DNA of 11,915 nt. It comes from Pseudomonadota bacterium (GTDB taxonomy: Bacteria > Pseudomonadota > Alphaproteobacteria > Sphingomonadales > Sphingomonadaceae). Where the stretch lies: assembly GCA_023445495.1 (NCBI GenBank), contig JAEXLC010000174.1:1-11915 (forward strand), written 5' to 3'. The notes below the pieces were generated by a model. The model saw only the letters and a program-made list of their open reading frames with translations, had not been told where the DNA came from and did not search any database. Position 1 is the first letter of the stretch. Every line of letters starts with the position of its first letter. Below, piece after piece: positions 1-6,040 of the stretch. The position numbers were made by a program, and so were the translations under genes.

Positions 1-30
1 CCCCGAGACAAGCTCGGGGAGGATTTTTGC
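1..30. terminator. Palindrome with trailing T-run at left edge
   Basis: A perfect 7-bp inverted repeat (CCCCGAG / CTCGGGG, loop ACAAG, positions 1-19) is followed on the plus strand by a T5 run at 24-28. It lies just past the stop codon of the small minus-strand gene, so it could end that transcript or a plus-strand transcript arriving from the left. Its core AGCTTGTCT, read on the minus strand, also occurs in the palindrome at 11858-11882, so it may belong to the same dispersed repeat family. Only part of the context is visible because the window begins here. Confidence 0.5.
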
Positions 31-33
31 AGG

Positions 34-225
34 TTACCGCCCCGCTTCGTTCTCCAGCGCGTTCGCCCGGGCCTCGATGCGTTCCATCGTCGCCTGGGTC
101 CGCGCGCCGAGGTCGCTCGCGCGGCGATGCTCCTCCACCGCGCTGCGCCAGGCGACCCCCATCAGGAAGACGAGCAGCAGGGCGGTGAGCGCGGTGGCGA
201 GCTGGAGCCAGCGTTGAATGGTCAT
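34..225 (-). CDS. Small single-helix membrane protein, function unknown
   Basis: This is a predicted 63-residue protein that I do not recognise as a named family. Residues about 7-26 form a hydrophobic helix (LATALTALLLVFLMGVAW). A charged, Ala-rich tail of about 35 residues follows (RRASDLGARTQATMERIEARANALENE) and looks able to form a coiled coil. The layout suggests an inner-membrane anchor with a cytoplasmic or periplasmic helical tail. The ATG start has an AGGA Shine-Dalgarno sequence 7 bases upstream on the minus strand, and a palindrome lies just past the stop. It is divergent from the secreted protein gene at 327. Support comes from the start signal, the clean membrane segment and the location; the gene is short enough that chance cannot be excluded. 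No function is assigned. Confidence 0.6.
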   Translation of the reverse strand: MTIQRWLQLATALTALLLVFLMGVAWRSAVEEHRRASDLGARTQATMERIEARANALENEAGR

Positions 226-326
226 GCCCGCATCCTAGCGCCGCCGGCCCGGCCCGGCCAGCACGCCCCTTTGCACCGGAATGGAGTCATGGCAGCATGG
301 CGCCACGCAATTTGGGGGAAATCGTC

Positions 327-752
327 ATGCGCATCCTGCTCGCAGCCGCCGCACTTCTGCCGCTCGCCTCGCCCGCCGCTGCCCAGCAATGGTATCATGT
401 CGGCGGCAACGACAACACGCAGAGCTATGTCGACCTGGCCAGCCTGCGCCCGCTTGCCGACAAGATCATCGGCGATGTCGAAAGCGTCTATATCCAGCCG
501 ATCGGCGAAGGGATCATCGCCGCCAGGATCCGCACCGAGTTCAATTGCCAGGCCAAGAGCTTCCGCACGCTCGAGTACAGCTTCTACGCGCCGGGCGGCA
601 AATTCCTCCGCACCGAGCCCTCGGAGACGCTGAACGAGATCAAGACGCCCAAGCCGAACAGCATCAACGAGTCGATCATGGACTTCGCCTGCCTGCGCAA
701 GGGCGGCACCGCGGTGGCCAACCCGTTCACGCACGCGCCGACCCAGTTCTAG
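327..752 (+). CDS. Secreted surface-adhesin-E-like protein
   Basis: This is a predicted secreted protein of 141 residues. It opens with a Sec signal peptide (MRILLAAAALLPLASPAAA, probable cleavage before QQW). The mature part starts with W-Y-x-V-G, continues with SYVDLASLR, and has two cysteines, in EFNCQAK and DFACLRK, that could form a disulfide. This order (Trp near the N terminus, Y-V-D, a first Cys mid-protein and a second near the C terminus) resembles the surface-adhesin protein E family, small periplasmic or surface proteins of poorly known function in most bacteria. The ATG at 327 is chosen over an in-frame ATG at 297 because GGGGGAA lies 6 bases upstream and the signal peptide begins exactly there. 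A G+C hairpin follows the stop. The family assignment is by remembered pattern and is moderate; secretion is well supported. Confidence 0.75.
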   Translation: MRILLAAAALLPLASPAAAQQWYHVGGNDNTQSYVDLASLRPLADKIIGDVESVYIQPIGEGIIAARIRTEFNCQAKSFRTLEYSFYAPGGKFLRTEPSETLNEIKTPKPNSINESIMDFACLRKGGTAVANPFTHAPTQF

Positions 753-756
753 GCGC

Positions 757-776
757 GGGCGGGCACGGGCCCGCCC
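757..776. terminator. G+C hairpin between convergent genes
   Basis: A 7-bp perfect stem (GGGCGGG / CCCGCCC, loop CACGGG) lies in the 27-base gap between the stop of the adhesin-E-like gene and the stop of the histidine kinase on the other strand. The position suits a shared bidirectional terminator. There is no T-run on either side, so it may be weak or need Rho. Confidence 0.4.
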
Positions 777-779
777 CGC

Positions 780-2693
780 TCAATCCTCGCGGTCGAGCAC
801 CTGCCGTACCTTGGCGGCAAGCTGGCCGATGCTGAACGGCTTGGCGAGGAAGTCGACGTCATGGTCGAGCATCCCGTTATGCACGATCGCATTGCGGGTG
901 TAGCCGGTGGTGTAGAGCACCGGCAGTCCGGGCATCCGCTCGCGCACCCGCCCGGCCAGCGTCGCGCCGGTCATGTCGGGCATCACGATGTCGGTGAACA
1001 GCAGGTCGATGCTCGGATGATCCTCGAGCATCGCCAGCGCCTGGGTCGGGCCCGAGGCGTGGATGACGACATAGCCCAGGTCGCGCAGCGCATCGACCGA
1101 CATGATCCGCACCTGCTCCTCGTCCTCGACGACCAGGATGATCTCGCCCCGGCCCTGCGGCAGTTCGGCCTCGGGCGCGGGGACCGCGCGGCGATCTTCC
1201 TCGCCGAAATGGCGCGGCAGATAGAGCTTGAGGATCGTGCCATGGCCGATCTCGGAATAGATCTTCACATGGCCGCCGGACTGCTTGACGAAGCCATAGA
1301 CCTGGCTGAGCCCCAGGCCGGTGCCCTTGCCGACTTCCTTGGTCGAGAAGAACGGATCGAAAGCGCGCTCGATCACTTCCTCGGGCATGCCGCTGCCGCT
1401 GTCGGTGACCGAGACCATCACATATTGCCCGGGCACCACTTCATTGTGGCTGGCGGCATAGGCGTCGTCGAGATGGGTGTTCGCCGTCTCGATCGTCAGC
1501 CGCCCGCCTTCGGGCATGGCATCGCGCGCGTTGACGCACAGGTTGACCAGCGCGTTCTCGAGCTGCCCGGCATCGATGAACGCCGGCCACAGCCCGCCCG
1601 CCAGCACCGTCTCGAAGCGGATCGTCTCGCCGATCGTCCGGCGCAGCAGCTCGGACATGCCGGCGACCAGCCGGTTCACGTCGAGCGCGGCCGGGGCCAG
1701 CGGCTGGCGGCGGGCAAAGGCGAGCAGGCGCGAGGTGAGCTGCGCGGCGCGCTCGGCGCCCTGCAGCGCGCTGTCGATCGACTGCGCGGCCTTGGCCGGA
1801 TCCTTGAAGATCCGCCGCTTGGCCATGTCGAGCGATCCGATCACGATCGCGAGCATGTTGTTGAAGTCGTGCGCGATGCCGCCGGTCAGCTGGCCGATCG
1901 ACTCCATCTTGCCGAGCTGGCGGAGCTGCGCCTCGGCCGCCTCGCGCTGCTCGGTCTCGGCGAGCAGCTGCTCATGCGCGGCCTCGGCGGCATCGCGGGC
2001 CAGCATCGCGGCATGGGTGCGCTGCATCGCGGCGCGAGTGACGAGATAGGCGACCACCGCCACGCCGATCGCGGTCAGCACCAGCCAGAGCAGCAGCAGG
2101 TTCGCCTGCCACGCCGCGTTGCGGTTGCGCTCGGCGAGCAGCGCCGCCTCATGCGTGCGCATCTCCTGGATCAGCGACCGGATCTGGCGCATCTGGTTGA
2201 GCCCGACACCGGTCTTCACGCCCGCCGTCACGCCCGCGGTGTCGCCGCGCCGGATCATCTCGATGAACTGGGAAAGCCGGGCGAGCCGTTCGGTGGCGAG
2301 CGTGTCGAGCTTGGCCGCGCGCTCCGATTCGACCGGGCTGTCGGCGACCAGCCGGTGCAGCTCGTCGAGCTCGCCGCGCAGGCCGTTCGCACCAAGCGTG
2401 AACGGCTCCAGATAGGCTTCGTTGCGGGTGATCAGGAATCCGCGCTGGCCGGTCTCGGCCTGCTGGACGACCGAGAGCACGCTGCTCAGCTGCTCTTCGA
2501 CTTCGAGGGTATGCGCCACCCAGCGCTGGGATTGCTGCTGCCCCTGGACCAGGAACACCGCACCGACCAGCGCCGCGGCGAGCAGCCCGAAGGAAATCAG
2601 GAGGGCGACAAGCCCGGGATCGCGCGGGTTGCGCGGCAAAGCACCGCCCGCGTCAAGGGGAAGGGCCGAGCTTGAATCGCGCCCTTCCGGCAC
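780..2693 (-). CDS. CHASE3 hybrid sensor histidine kinase with receiver domain
   Basis: This membrane-bound hybrid histidine kinase has 637 residues. A short cytoplasmic N terminus leads to helix 1 (about 28-50). A periplasmic domain of about 145 residues follows, with the CHASE3 signature AETGQRGFLITRNEAYL (79-95), and then helix 2 (about 199-219). A coiled coil (221-260) connects to a HisKA domain with phospho-acceptor His275 in GGIAHDFNNMLAIV. The ATPase domain has an N-box (N388 in VNLCVNARDAM), DSGSGM (431-436) and GKGTGLGL (455-462). A receiver domain (about 517-635) has VVEDEE, phospho-acceptor Asp568 in FTDIVMPD, Thr at TTGYTR and Lys618 in AKPF. All catalytic residues are present. 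The GTG start is one base after the atpF stop, with no clear Shine-Dalgarno sequence, so translation is probably coupled to atpF. The ligand and target regulator are unknown. The domain assignment is firm. Confidence 0.93.
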   Translation of the reverse strand: MPEGRDSSSALPLDAGGALPRNPRDPGLVALLISFGLLAAALVGAVFLVQGQQQSQRWVAHTLEVEEQLSSVLSVVQQAETGQRGFLITRNEAYLEPFTLGANGLRGELDELHRLVADSPVESERAAKLDTLATERLARLSQFIEMIRRGDTAGVTAGVKTGVGLNQMRQIRSLIQEMRTHEAALLAERNRNAAWQANLLLLWLVLTAIGVAVVAYLVTRAAMQRTHAAMLARDAAEAAHEQLLAETEQREAAEAQLRQLGKMESIGQLTGGIAHDFNNMLAIVIGSLDMAKRRIFKDPAKAAQSIDSALQGAERAAQLTSRLLAFARRQPLAPAALDVNRLVAGMSELLRRTIGETIRFETVLAGGLWPAFIDAGQLENALVNLCVNARDAMPEGGRLTIETANTHLDDAYAASHNEVVPGQYVMVSVTDSGSGMPEEVIERAFDPFFSTKEVGKGTGLGLSQVYGFVKQSGGHVKIYSEIGHGTILKLYLPRHFGEEDRRAVPAPEAELPQGRGEIILVVEDEEQVRIMSVDALRDLGYVVIHASGPTQALAMLEDHPSIDLLFTDIVMPDMTGATLAGRVRERMPGLPVLYTTGYTRNAIVHNGMLDHDVDFLAKPFSIGQLAAKVRQVLDRED

Positions 2694-2694
2694 C

Positions 2695-3246
2695 TCAGTT
2701 CAGTCGACCGAGCCCGGCGATGGTCTTGTCGACCAGTGCCTTGTCCGCTTCGGCGCCGTGCTTCTCGGCGATGATCGCGGCGGCGGCCGCGGCGGCGGCA
2801 TCGGCGGCCTTGGCCTGGACCTCGGCGATCGCGGCGCGCTCGGCGGCGGTGATCTTGTCCTCGGCCATCTTGGCGCGGCGCTTGGTCAGTTCCTTGGCGT
2901 CCGCTTCTGCCTTCTTGAGCAGCGCGGCGGCTTCGGCCTCGGCATGGGCGACGATCGCGGCGGCATCCGCTGCGCTCGAGGCATTGCGGGCCTTGGCGGC
3001 GGCCAGCTCGGCTTCGGCCTCGGCGCGCAGTGCGGTCGCCTGGTCGAGCTGCTGGCGGATCGAATCGATCTTGGCGTCGAGCATCTTGCCGATCATCGCC
3101 GGCACGCGCTTCCACAGGATGATGCCGACCACCACGAGCATCGCGATGGCGACGAAGCCCGGCGCGGTGATGCCGAAGGCCGACGGCTCATGATGGAGTT
3201 CCACGGTGCCGGTCTCCGCCTTCATGCCATGCGATTCTTCAGCCAT
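2695..3246 (-). CDS. atpF: F0F1 ATP synthase subunit b
   Basis: Subunit b of the F0 membrane sector (183 residues) is one half of the peripheral stalk that holds the F1 head against rotation. A hydrophilic N terminus of about 28 residues precedes one transmembrane helix (about 29-46, PGFVAIAMLVVVGIILW). A long Ala/Glu/Lys-rich amphipathic helix then runs nearly to the end, as expected of a stalk dimer. The ATG lies inside the end of atpF' with an 8-base overlap, a usual sign of coupled translation. The gene is the last F0 gene of the unit, and the histidine kinase start follows after one base. The longer N-terminal extension compared with b' suits the alphaproteobacterial b subunit. Sequence identity within this family is low, so assignment rests on operon order and architecture. 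Confidence 0.93.
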   Translation of the reverse strand: MAEESHGMKAETGTVELHHEPSAFGITAPGFVAIAMLVVVGIILWKRVPAMIGKMLDAKIDSIRQQLDQATALRAEAEAELAAAKARNASSAADAAAIVAHAEAEAAALLKKAEADAKELTKRRAKMAEDKITAAERAAIAEVQAKAADAAAAAAAAIIAEKHGAEADKALVDKTIAGLGRLN

Positions 3247-3733
3247 TGGCCAGCGCCGCCTTCACTTGCTTGGTAACCGACGCGCGGTCGGCCTTCACGC
3301 CCGAGAGCTTGGCGACGATGTCCTGGACGGCGTCCACCGTCTCGGCCTCGATCTCGCCCAGCGCCTGGGTCTTGGTCGCTTCGATGCGCACGGTAGCCTC
3401 GGCGATCTTCGCCTCGGACGCGGCATCGCCCTTCTTCACCTCGGCCTCGGACTTGGCGGTCGCCTTGTCCTTGGCCGCGGTCACCGTCTGCAGCGCGGTC
3501 GCCCGGGCCGTTTCCAGCCCGGACTCATAGGCCGCGTCAGACGCATGGGCAGCTTCTCGGGCAGCCTCAGCCGCGGCGAGGTCGCCGGCGATACGGGCGT
3601 TGCGGTCTTCGACCGTACGCTCGATCTTCGGAACCATCGCCTTGCCGATCCCGAAATAGATGAGGGCAAACACGATCGCGAGCCAGAAGAGCTGCGACGC
3701 GTAGATCTCAGGGATTTGGGATAGCTGCGGCAT
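3239..3733 (-). CDS. atpF': F0F1 ATP synthase subunit b'
   Basis: This is the second, divergent b-type subunit (164 residues), which pairs with b to form a heterodimeric peripheral stalk in alphaproteobacteria and photosynthetic bacteria. A short N terminus (MPQLSQIPEIYASQLFW) leads into one transmembrane helix at about 11-30, ending in FGIGKAMVPKIE. The rest is a charged, Ala-rich coiled-coil helix that includes RNARIAGDLAAAEAAR. The start is ATG with AAGGA 9 bases upstream. The stop overlaps atpF by 8 bases (ATGGCTGA). The position between atpE and atpF is the canonical place for b' in this group. The gene is also called atpG or atpX in some annotations. Confidence 0.93.
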   Translation of the reverse strand: MPQLSQIPEIYASQLFWLAIVFALIYFGIGKAMVPKIERTVEDRNARIAGDLAAAEAAREAAHASDAAYESGLETARATALQTVTAAKDKATAKSEAEVKKGDAASEAKIAEATVRIEATKTQALGEIEAETVDAVQDIVAKLSGVKADRASVTKQVKAALANG

Positions 3734-3751
3734 CTTGGCTGTCCTTGAACC

Positions 3752-3985
3752 TTAGCCCTTGACGACGAACAGGATCAGGATCGCGACGACGAACGCGATA
3801 AGACCCAGAAGCTCGGCACCGGCGAAGCCGATGAACAGGCGGCCCTGCTGGCCGTCAGCGGCACCCGGGTTGCGCAGCGCGCCCTCGAGGAACGAACCGA
3901 ACACGTTGCCCACGCCGAGCGCGGCCAGGCCGATGCCGATCGCCGCGAGGCCGGCACCGATGTACATTGCACCAACGTCAGTCAT
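3752..3985 (-). CDS. atpE: F0F1 ATP synthase subunit c (proteolipid)
   Basis: Subunit c, 77 residues, forms the rotating membrane ring that carries ions across F0. Two hydrophobic helices are visible. Helix 1 has the glycine repeat GIGLAALGVGNVFG used for tight ring packing. A polar loop contains RNP (residues 38-40), which contacts the central stalk. Helix 2 carries the ion-binding carboxylate Glu58 in FAGAELLGLIAF. The residue after Glu is Leu, not Ser or Thr, which fits a proton-driven rather than sodium-driven ring; this is inference from family knowledge. The start is ATG with GGGAG 7 bases upstream. A 45-base, locally A+T-rich gap separates it from atpB, the widest gap in the unit, in line with the need for extra translation of this high-copy subunit. 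Confidence 0.97.
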   Translation of the reverse strand: MTDVGAMYIGAGLAAIGIGLAALGVGNVFGSFLEGALRNPGAADGQQGRLFIGFAGAELLGLIAFVVAILILFVVKG

Positions 3986-4030
3986 TTCTAGCTCCCTACG
4001 TAATCCAATAAACCAAACGAACAGCGCGAC
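3986..4030 (-). promoter_or_regulatory. A+T-rich translation initiation region of atpE
   Basis: The gap between atpB and atpE reads, on the minus strand, as a T/A-rich stretch (TTCGTTTGGTTTATTGGATT) followed by a strong GGGAG Shine-Dalgarno sequence. It stands out in otherwise G+C-rich DNA. In E. coli an unstructured A/U-rich region upstream of atpE raises its translation, since the c subunit is needed in about ten copies per enzyme. A similar role here is an inference. Confidence 0.35.
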
Positions 4031-4807
4031 TTAGTGCAGGTGCACCGCGTCGTGGAGATAAAGCGAGGTCAGCAGCGCGAAGACATAGGCCTGGATCGCG
4101 CAGACCAGCAGTTCGAGCGCGCTCACGCCGATGATCATCAGCATCGATGCGAACCACACGCCATAGCCGATGCCGCCTGCGTTGAGGCCCTGCACGGCGA
4201 AGCTGCCGAACACTTCGAGCAGGATGTGCCCCGCAGTCATCGCGACGAACAGTCGCAGACCCAGCGAGAACGGGCGCACCATGAACGAGATGAACTCGAC
4301 CGGGATGATGACCGGCATCAGCCACAGCGGCGCGCCGTGCGGCACGAACAGGCCGAAGAACTTGAAGCCATGCTTGAACAGGCCGACGAACAGCACGATG
4401 CCGAACGAGAAGAACGCCAGCACCGCGGTCACGGTGATGTGGCTGGTCACCGCGAAGGTGTGCAGCCCCGGCACCACCGCCAGCGGCAGGATGCCGACCA
4501 GGTTGGCGAACAGGATGAAGAAGAACAGCGAGAAGATGTACGGGGCGAACTTCTTGCCGCCCTTGCCGATGCTGGTCGACACCATCGAATCGATGAAGCC
4601 CACCGCGCCTTCGGCCATCAGCTGCCACTTGCCCGGGATCAGCGAGCGCTTCATGCCGCCCAGCATGAACACGAACAGCAGGCCTGCCACGACGAACATG
4701 AACAGGGCCGAGTTGGTGAACGAGAGATCGTAGCCAAGCAGATCGAACTTGATCAGCTTGCCGACCTCGAACTGCTCCATCGGATTGATTGCTGCGCCGG
4801 CGCTCAC
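4031..4807 (-). CDS. atpB: F0F1 ATP synthase subunit a
   Basis: Subunit a (258 residues) is the static F0 channel protein that passes protons to and from the c ring. Several hydrophobic helices are visible (about 33-51, 88-111, 125-145, 162-177, 182-203, 215-250). The essential arginine is Arg185 in RPFSLGLRLFVAMTAGH, and the conserved Gln239 lies in CAIQAYVFALL near the C terminus. NPMEQFEVGKL near the start is typical of alphaproteobacterial proteins. The start is GTG, overlapping the atpI stop by 4 bases (GTGA), with AAGGAG 8 bases upstream, which makes this start better than the internal ATG at codon 10. All key residues are present and the length is normal. Confidence 0.97.
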   Translation of the reverse strand: MSAGAAINPMEQFEVGKLIKFDLLGYDLSFTNSALFMFVVAGLLFVFMLGGMKRSLIPGKWQLMAEGAVGFIDSMVSTSIGKGGKKFAPYIFSLFFFILFANLVGILPLAVVPGLHTFAVTSHITVTAVLAFFSFGIVLFVGLFKHGFKFFGLFVPHGAPLWLMPVIIPVEFISFMVRPFSLGLRLFVAMTAGHILLEVFGSFAVQGLNAGGIGYGVWFASMLMIIGVSALELLVCAIQAYVFALLTSLYLHDAVHLH

Positions 4808-5109
4808 TCTGCCCGCTCCTTCGAAATCTTGTAGATGCTACGGAAAGCCGCCGCGATGGACAGCGCGAGCATGGTCAGCAAGAGCCACGGGCTCGTGCCC
4901 AGCCAGCTGTCCAGCGCATAACCGAGAACGCCACCGCCCAGCGGCATGCCGATCAGGTCCATCAGCACGCGCGAGCCCTGCTTGTAGCCCTTGGCGTCCG
5001 CCGGAGCCTTGGGCACCGCCGAACCGGTGCGCGCAGCCTCGGCCGCCTTGGCATCGGCGATGCGGCGGTCCAGGTCGCTCGGAGCACGGTCTTGGGTCAA
5101 GGCGGTCAA
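4804..5109 (-). CDS. atpI: ATP synthase assembly protein AtpI
   Basis: AtpI (101 residues) is a small membrane protein encoded first in many atp operons. In other bacteria it helps assemble the c ring, though it is usually not essential. A charged N terminus of about 40 residues is followed by two hydrophobic helices (about 47-68 and 73-93) separated by the typical DSWLGTSPWLLL turn. KGYKQGSRVLMDLIGMPLGG precedes the first helix. No ATG exists in a suitable place, so the likely start is TTG at 5109, with GGA 5 bases upstream; a second TTG three codons later is possible. The stop overlaps the atpB GTG. Just upstream are a terminator-like hairpin and a possible leader peptide whose stop overlaps this TTG. 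Confidence 0.87.
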   Translation of the reverse strand: MTALTQDRAPSDLDRRIADAKAAEAARTGSAVPKAPADAKGYKQGSRVLMDLIGMPLGGGVLGYALDSWLGTSPWLLLTMLALSIAAAFRSIYKISKERAE

Positions 5110-5159
5110 GGCGTTCCAGATATGAAAAAAGCCGCCGAGAGAGCGGCGACATTGAGCAT
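5106..5159 (-). CDS. Possible 17-residue leader peptide before atpI
   Basis: On the minus strand an ATG at 5159 opens a frame encoding MLNVAALSAAFFISGTP and ending at TGA (5108-5106). That stop overlaps the putative atpI TTG start in the motif TTGA, the same layout as the purB/bphO junction in this window. The frame passes through the hairpin and T6 run at 5125-5150; the T-run encodes Phe-Phe. A clear Shine-Dalgarno sequence is not visible. The peptide is hydrophobic and Ala-rich. It may be a real leader peptide coupled to atpI translation, or a chance frame. No homologue is known to me. Confidence 0.3.
   Translation of the reverse strand: MLNVAALSAAFFISGTP
5125..5150 (-). terminator. Terminator-like hairpin in the atp leader
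   Basis: Read on the minus strand, GUCGCCG (5150-5144) pairs with CGGCGGC (5137-5131) as a 7-bp stem with one G-U pair and a CUCUCU loop. Six U residues (5130-5125) follow at once. This is a textbook intrinsic terminator shape. No minus-strand gene lies upstream for it to end, since radC is divergent, so it sits in the 5' leader of atpI. It may act as an attenuator or premature terminator. The shape is seen directly; the function is inferred. Confidence 0.55.
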
Positions 5160-5189
5160 CGCCGACTGTTTCAGCCGCGTTGCTCGGGC

Positions 5190-5218
5190 GCTTTAGGAAT
5201 GCTCGGGGACCGAGTCAA
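5190..5218 (-). promoter_or_regulatory. Candidate promoter of the atp F0 operon
   Basis: On the minus strand TTGACT (5218-5213) matches 5 of 6 bases of the -35 consensus. After a 17-base spacer, TAAAGC (5195-5190) is a weak -10 match. A dyad CTCGG-TCC-CCGAG (5214-5202) fills much of the spacer, and the octamer CCCGAGCA occurs twice (5207-5200 and 5188-5181). These could bind a regulator. The position in the 174-base gap between divergent radC and atpI is right, but the -10 element is poor. Confidence 0.35.
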
Positions 5219-5283
5219 CTCTAACGCCGTTTTGGCGAAATCCTCGCCTTGAATAACTGTGGATTTGCAGGAACAAATCGCGG

Positions 5284-5964
5284 ATGCCCGAGGCCCCGGA
5301 CAATAGCGGTCACCGCGCGCGCCTGCGCCGCCGCCTGTTCGAGGGCGGGCCGGATGCGTTGCTCGATCACGAGCTGGTCGAATATCTGCTCGCGCTGGCG
5401 ATTCCCCGCCAGGACACCAAGCCGCTGGCCAAGGCGCTGCTCCACGAATTCGGCGGCATCGCCGGGTTGTTCACCGCCGATGCCGAGGCGCTGGCCCGGG
5501 TGAAGGGCATGGGCGAGACCAGCGTCGCCGCGCTCAAGGCCGTCCAGGCCGCCGCGCTCCGCCTGCTGCGCGCCGAAGCCGCCGCCCGGCCGATGCTGCC
5601 CAACTGGCAGGCGCTGCTCGATTATCTGCGCGCCGACATGGCGCACCACGGCACCGAGCGCTTCCGCGTCCTCCACCTCAACTCGAAGAACATGCTGATC
5701 CGCGACGAGCTGATGAGCGAAGGCACGGTCGACGAGGCCGCGGTCTATATCCGCGAAGTGGTCCGCCGCGCGATCGACCTGGGCTCGGCCGCGCTGATCC
5801 TGGTCCACAACCACCCCTCGGGCGACCCTTCCCCCAGCCGCGCCGACATCGAGATCACCCGCCGGATCGCCGATGCCGCCCGGGGGCTGGGGATAGCGGT
5901 GCACGACCACATCATCATCGGCCGCGACGGCCATGCCTCGCTGCGGGCGCAGGGGCTGATCTAG
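5284..5964 (+). CDS. radC: RadC family JAB/MPN-domain protein
   Basis: RadC family protein (UPF0758), 226 residues. The N-terminal half is helical and includes a helix-hairpin-helix-like stretch (residues about 58-92, with VKGMGETSVAALKAV). The C-terminal half is a JAB/MPN metalloprotease-like domain with the metal motif LVHNHPSGDPSPSRADIEIT. The likely zinc ligands are His175, His177 and Asp188, with a candidate catalytic Glu146 in SEGTVDEA. The family was named for DNA repair, but that role was later disputed, and the true substrate is unknown. The ATG has AGGA 10 bases upstream. It is divergent from the atp operon and stands alone. The length and motifs are normal for a chromosomal copy. 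Confidence 0.95.
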   Translation: MPEAPDNSGHRARLRRRLFEGGPDALLDHELVEYLLALAIPRQDTKPLAKALLHEFGGIAGLFTADAEALARVKGMGETSVAALKAVQAAALRLLRAEAAARPMLPNWQALLDYLRADMAHHGTERFRVLHLNSKNMLIRDELMSEGTVDEAAVYIREVVRRAIDLGSAALILVHNHPSGDPSPSRADIEITRRIADAARGLGIAVHDHIIIGRDGHASLRAQGLI

Positions 5965-6040
5965 GGCGCATCCGGAAAGGAGACGCTTAACGATCGACCT
6001 GTATGCCCAGGGGTGCAGGACCAGCGCTCGGAGAAGTCAC

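Noticed and set aside
861..2675. Open frame of 604 codons opposite the histidine kinase
   Set aside because: The kinase frame has every expected catalytic motif; the opposite frame is His/Arg/Gly/Leu-rich without domains.
4838..5152. Alternative 104-codon frame at atpI beginning at ATG 5152
   Set aside because: It is out of frame with the clear AtpI membrane helices and yields an Arg/Pro/Gly-rich sequence. The ATG alone does not outweigh the conserved frame.
5252..5272. DnaA-box-like TGTGGATTT near radC
   Set aside because: It matches the consensus imperfectly, is single, and has no origin-type gene neighbours.
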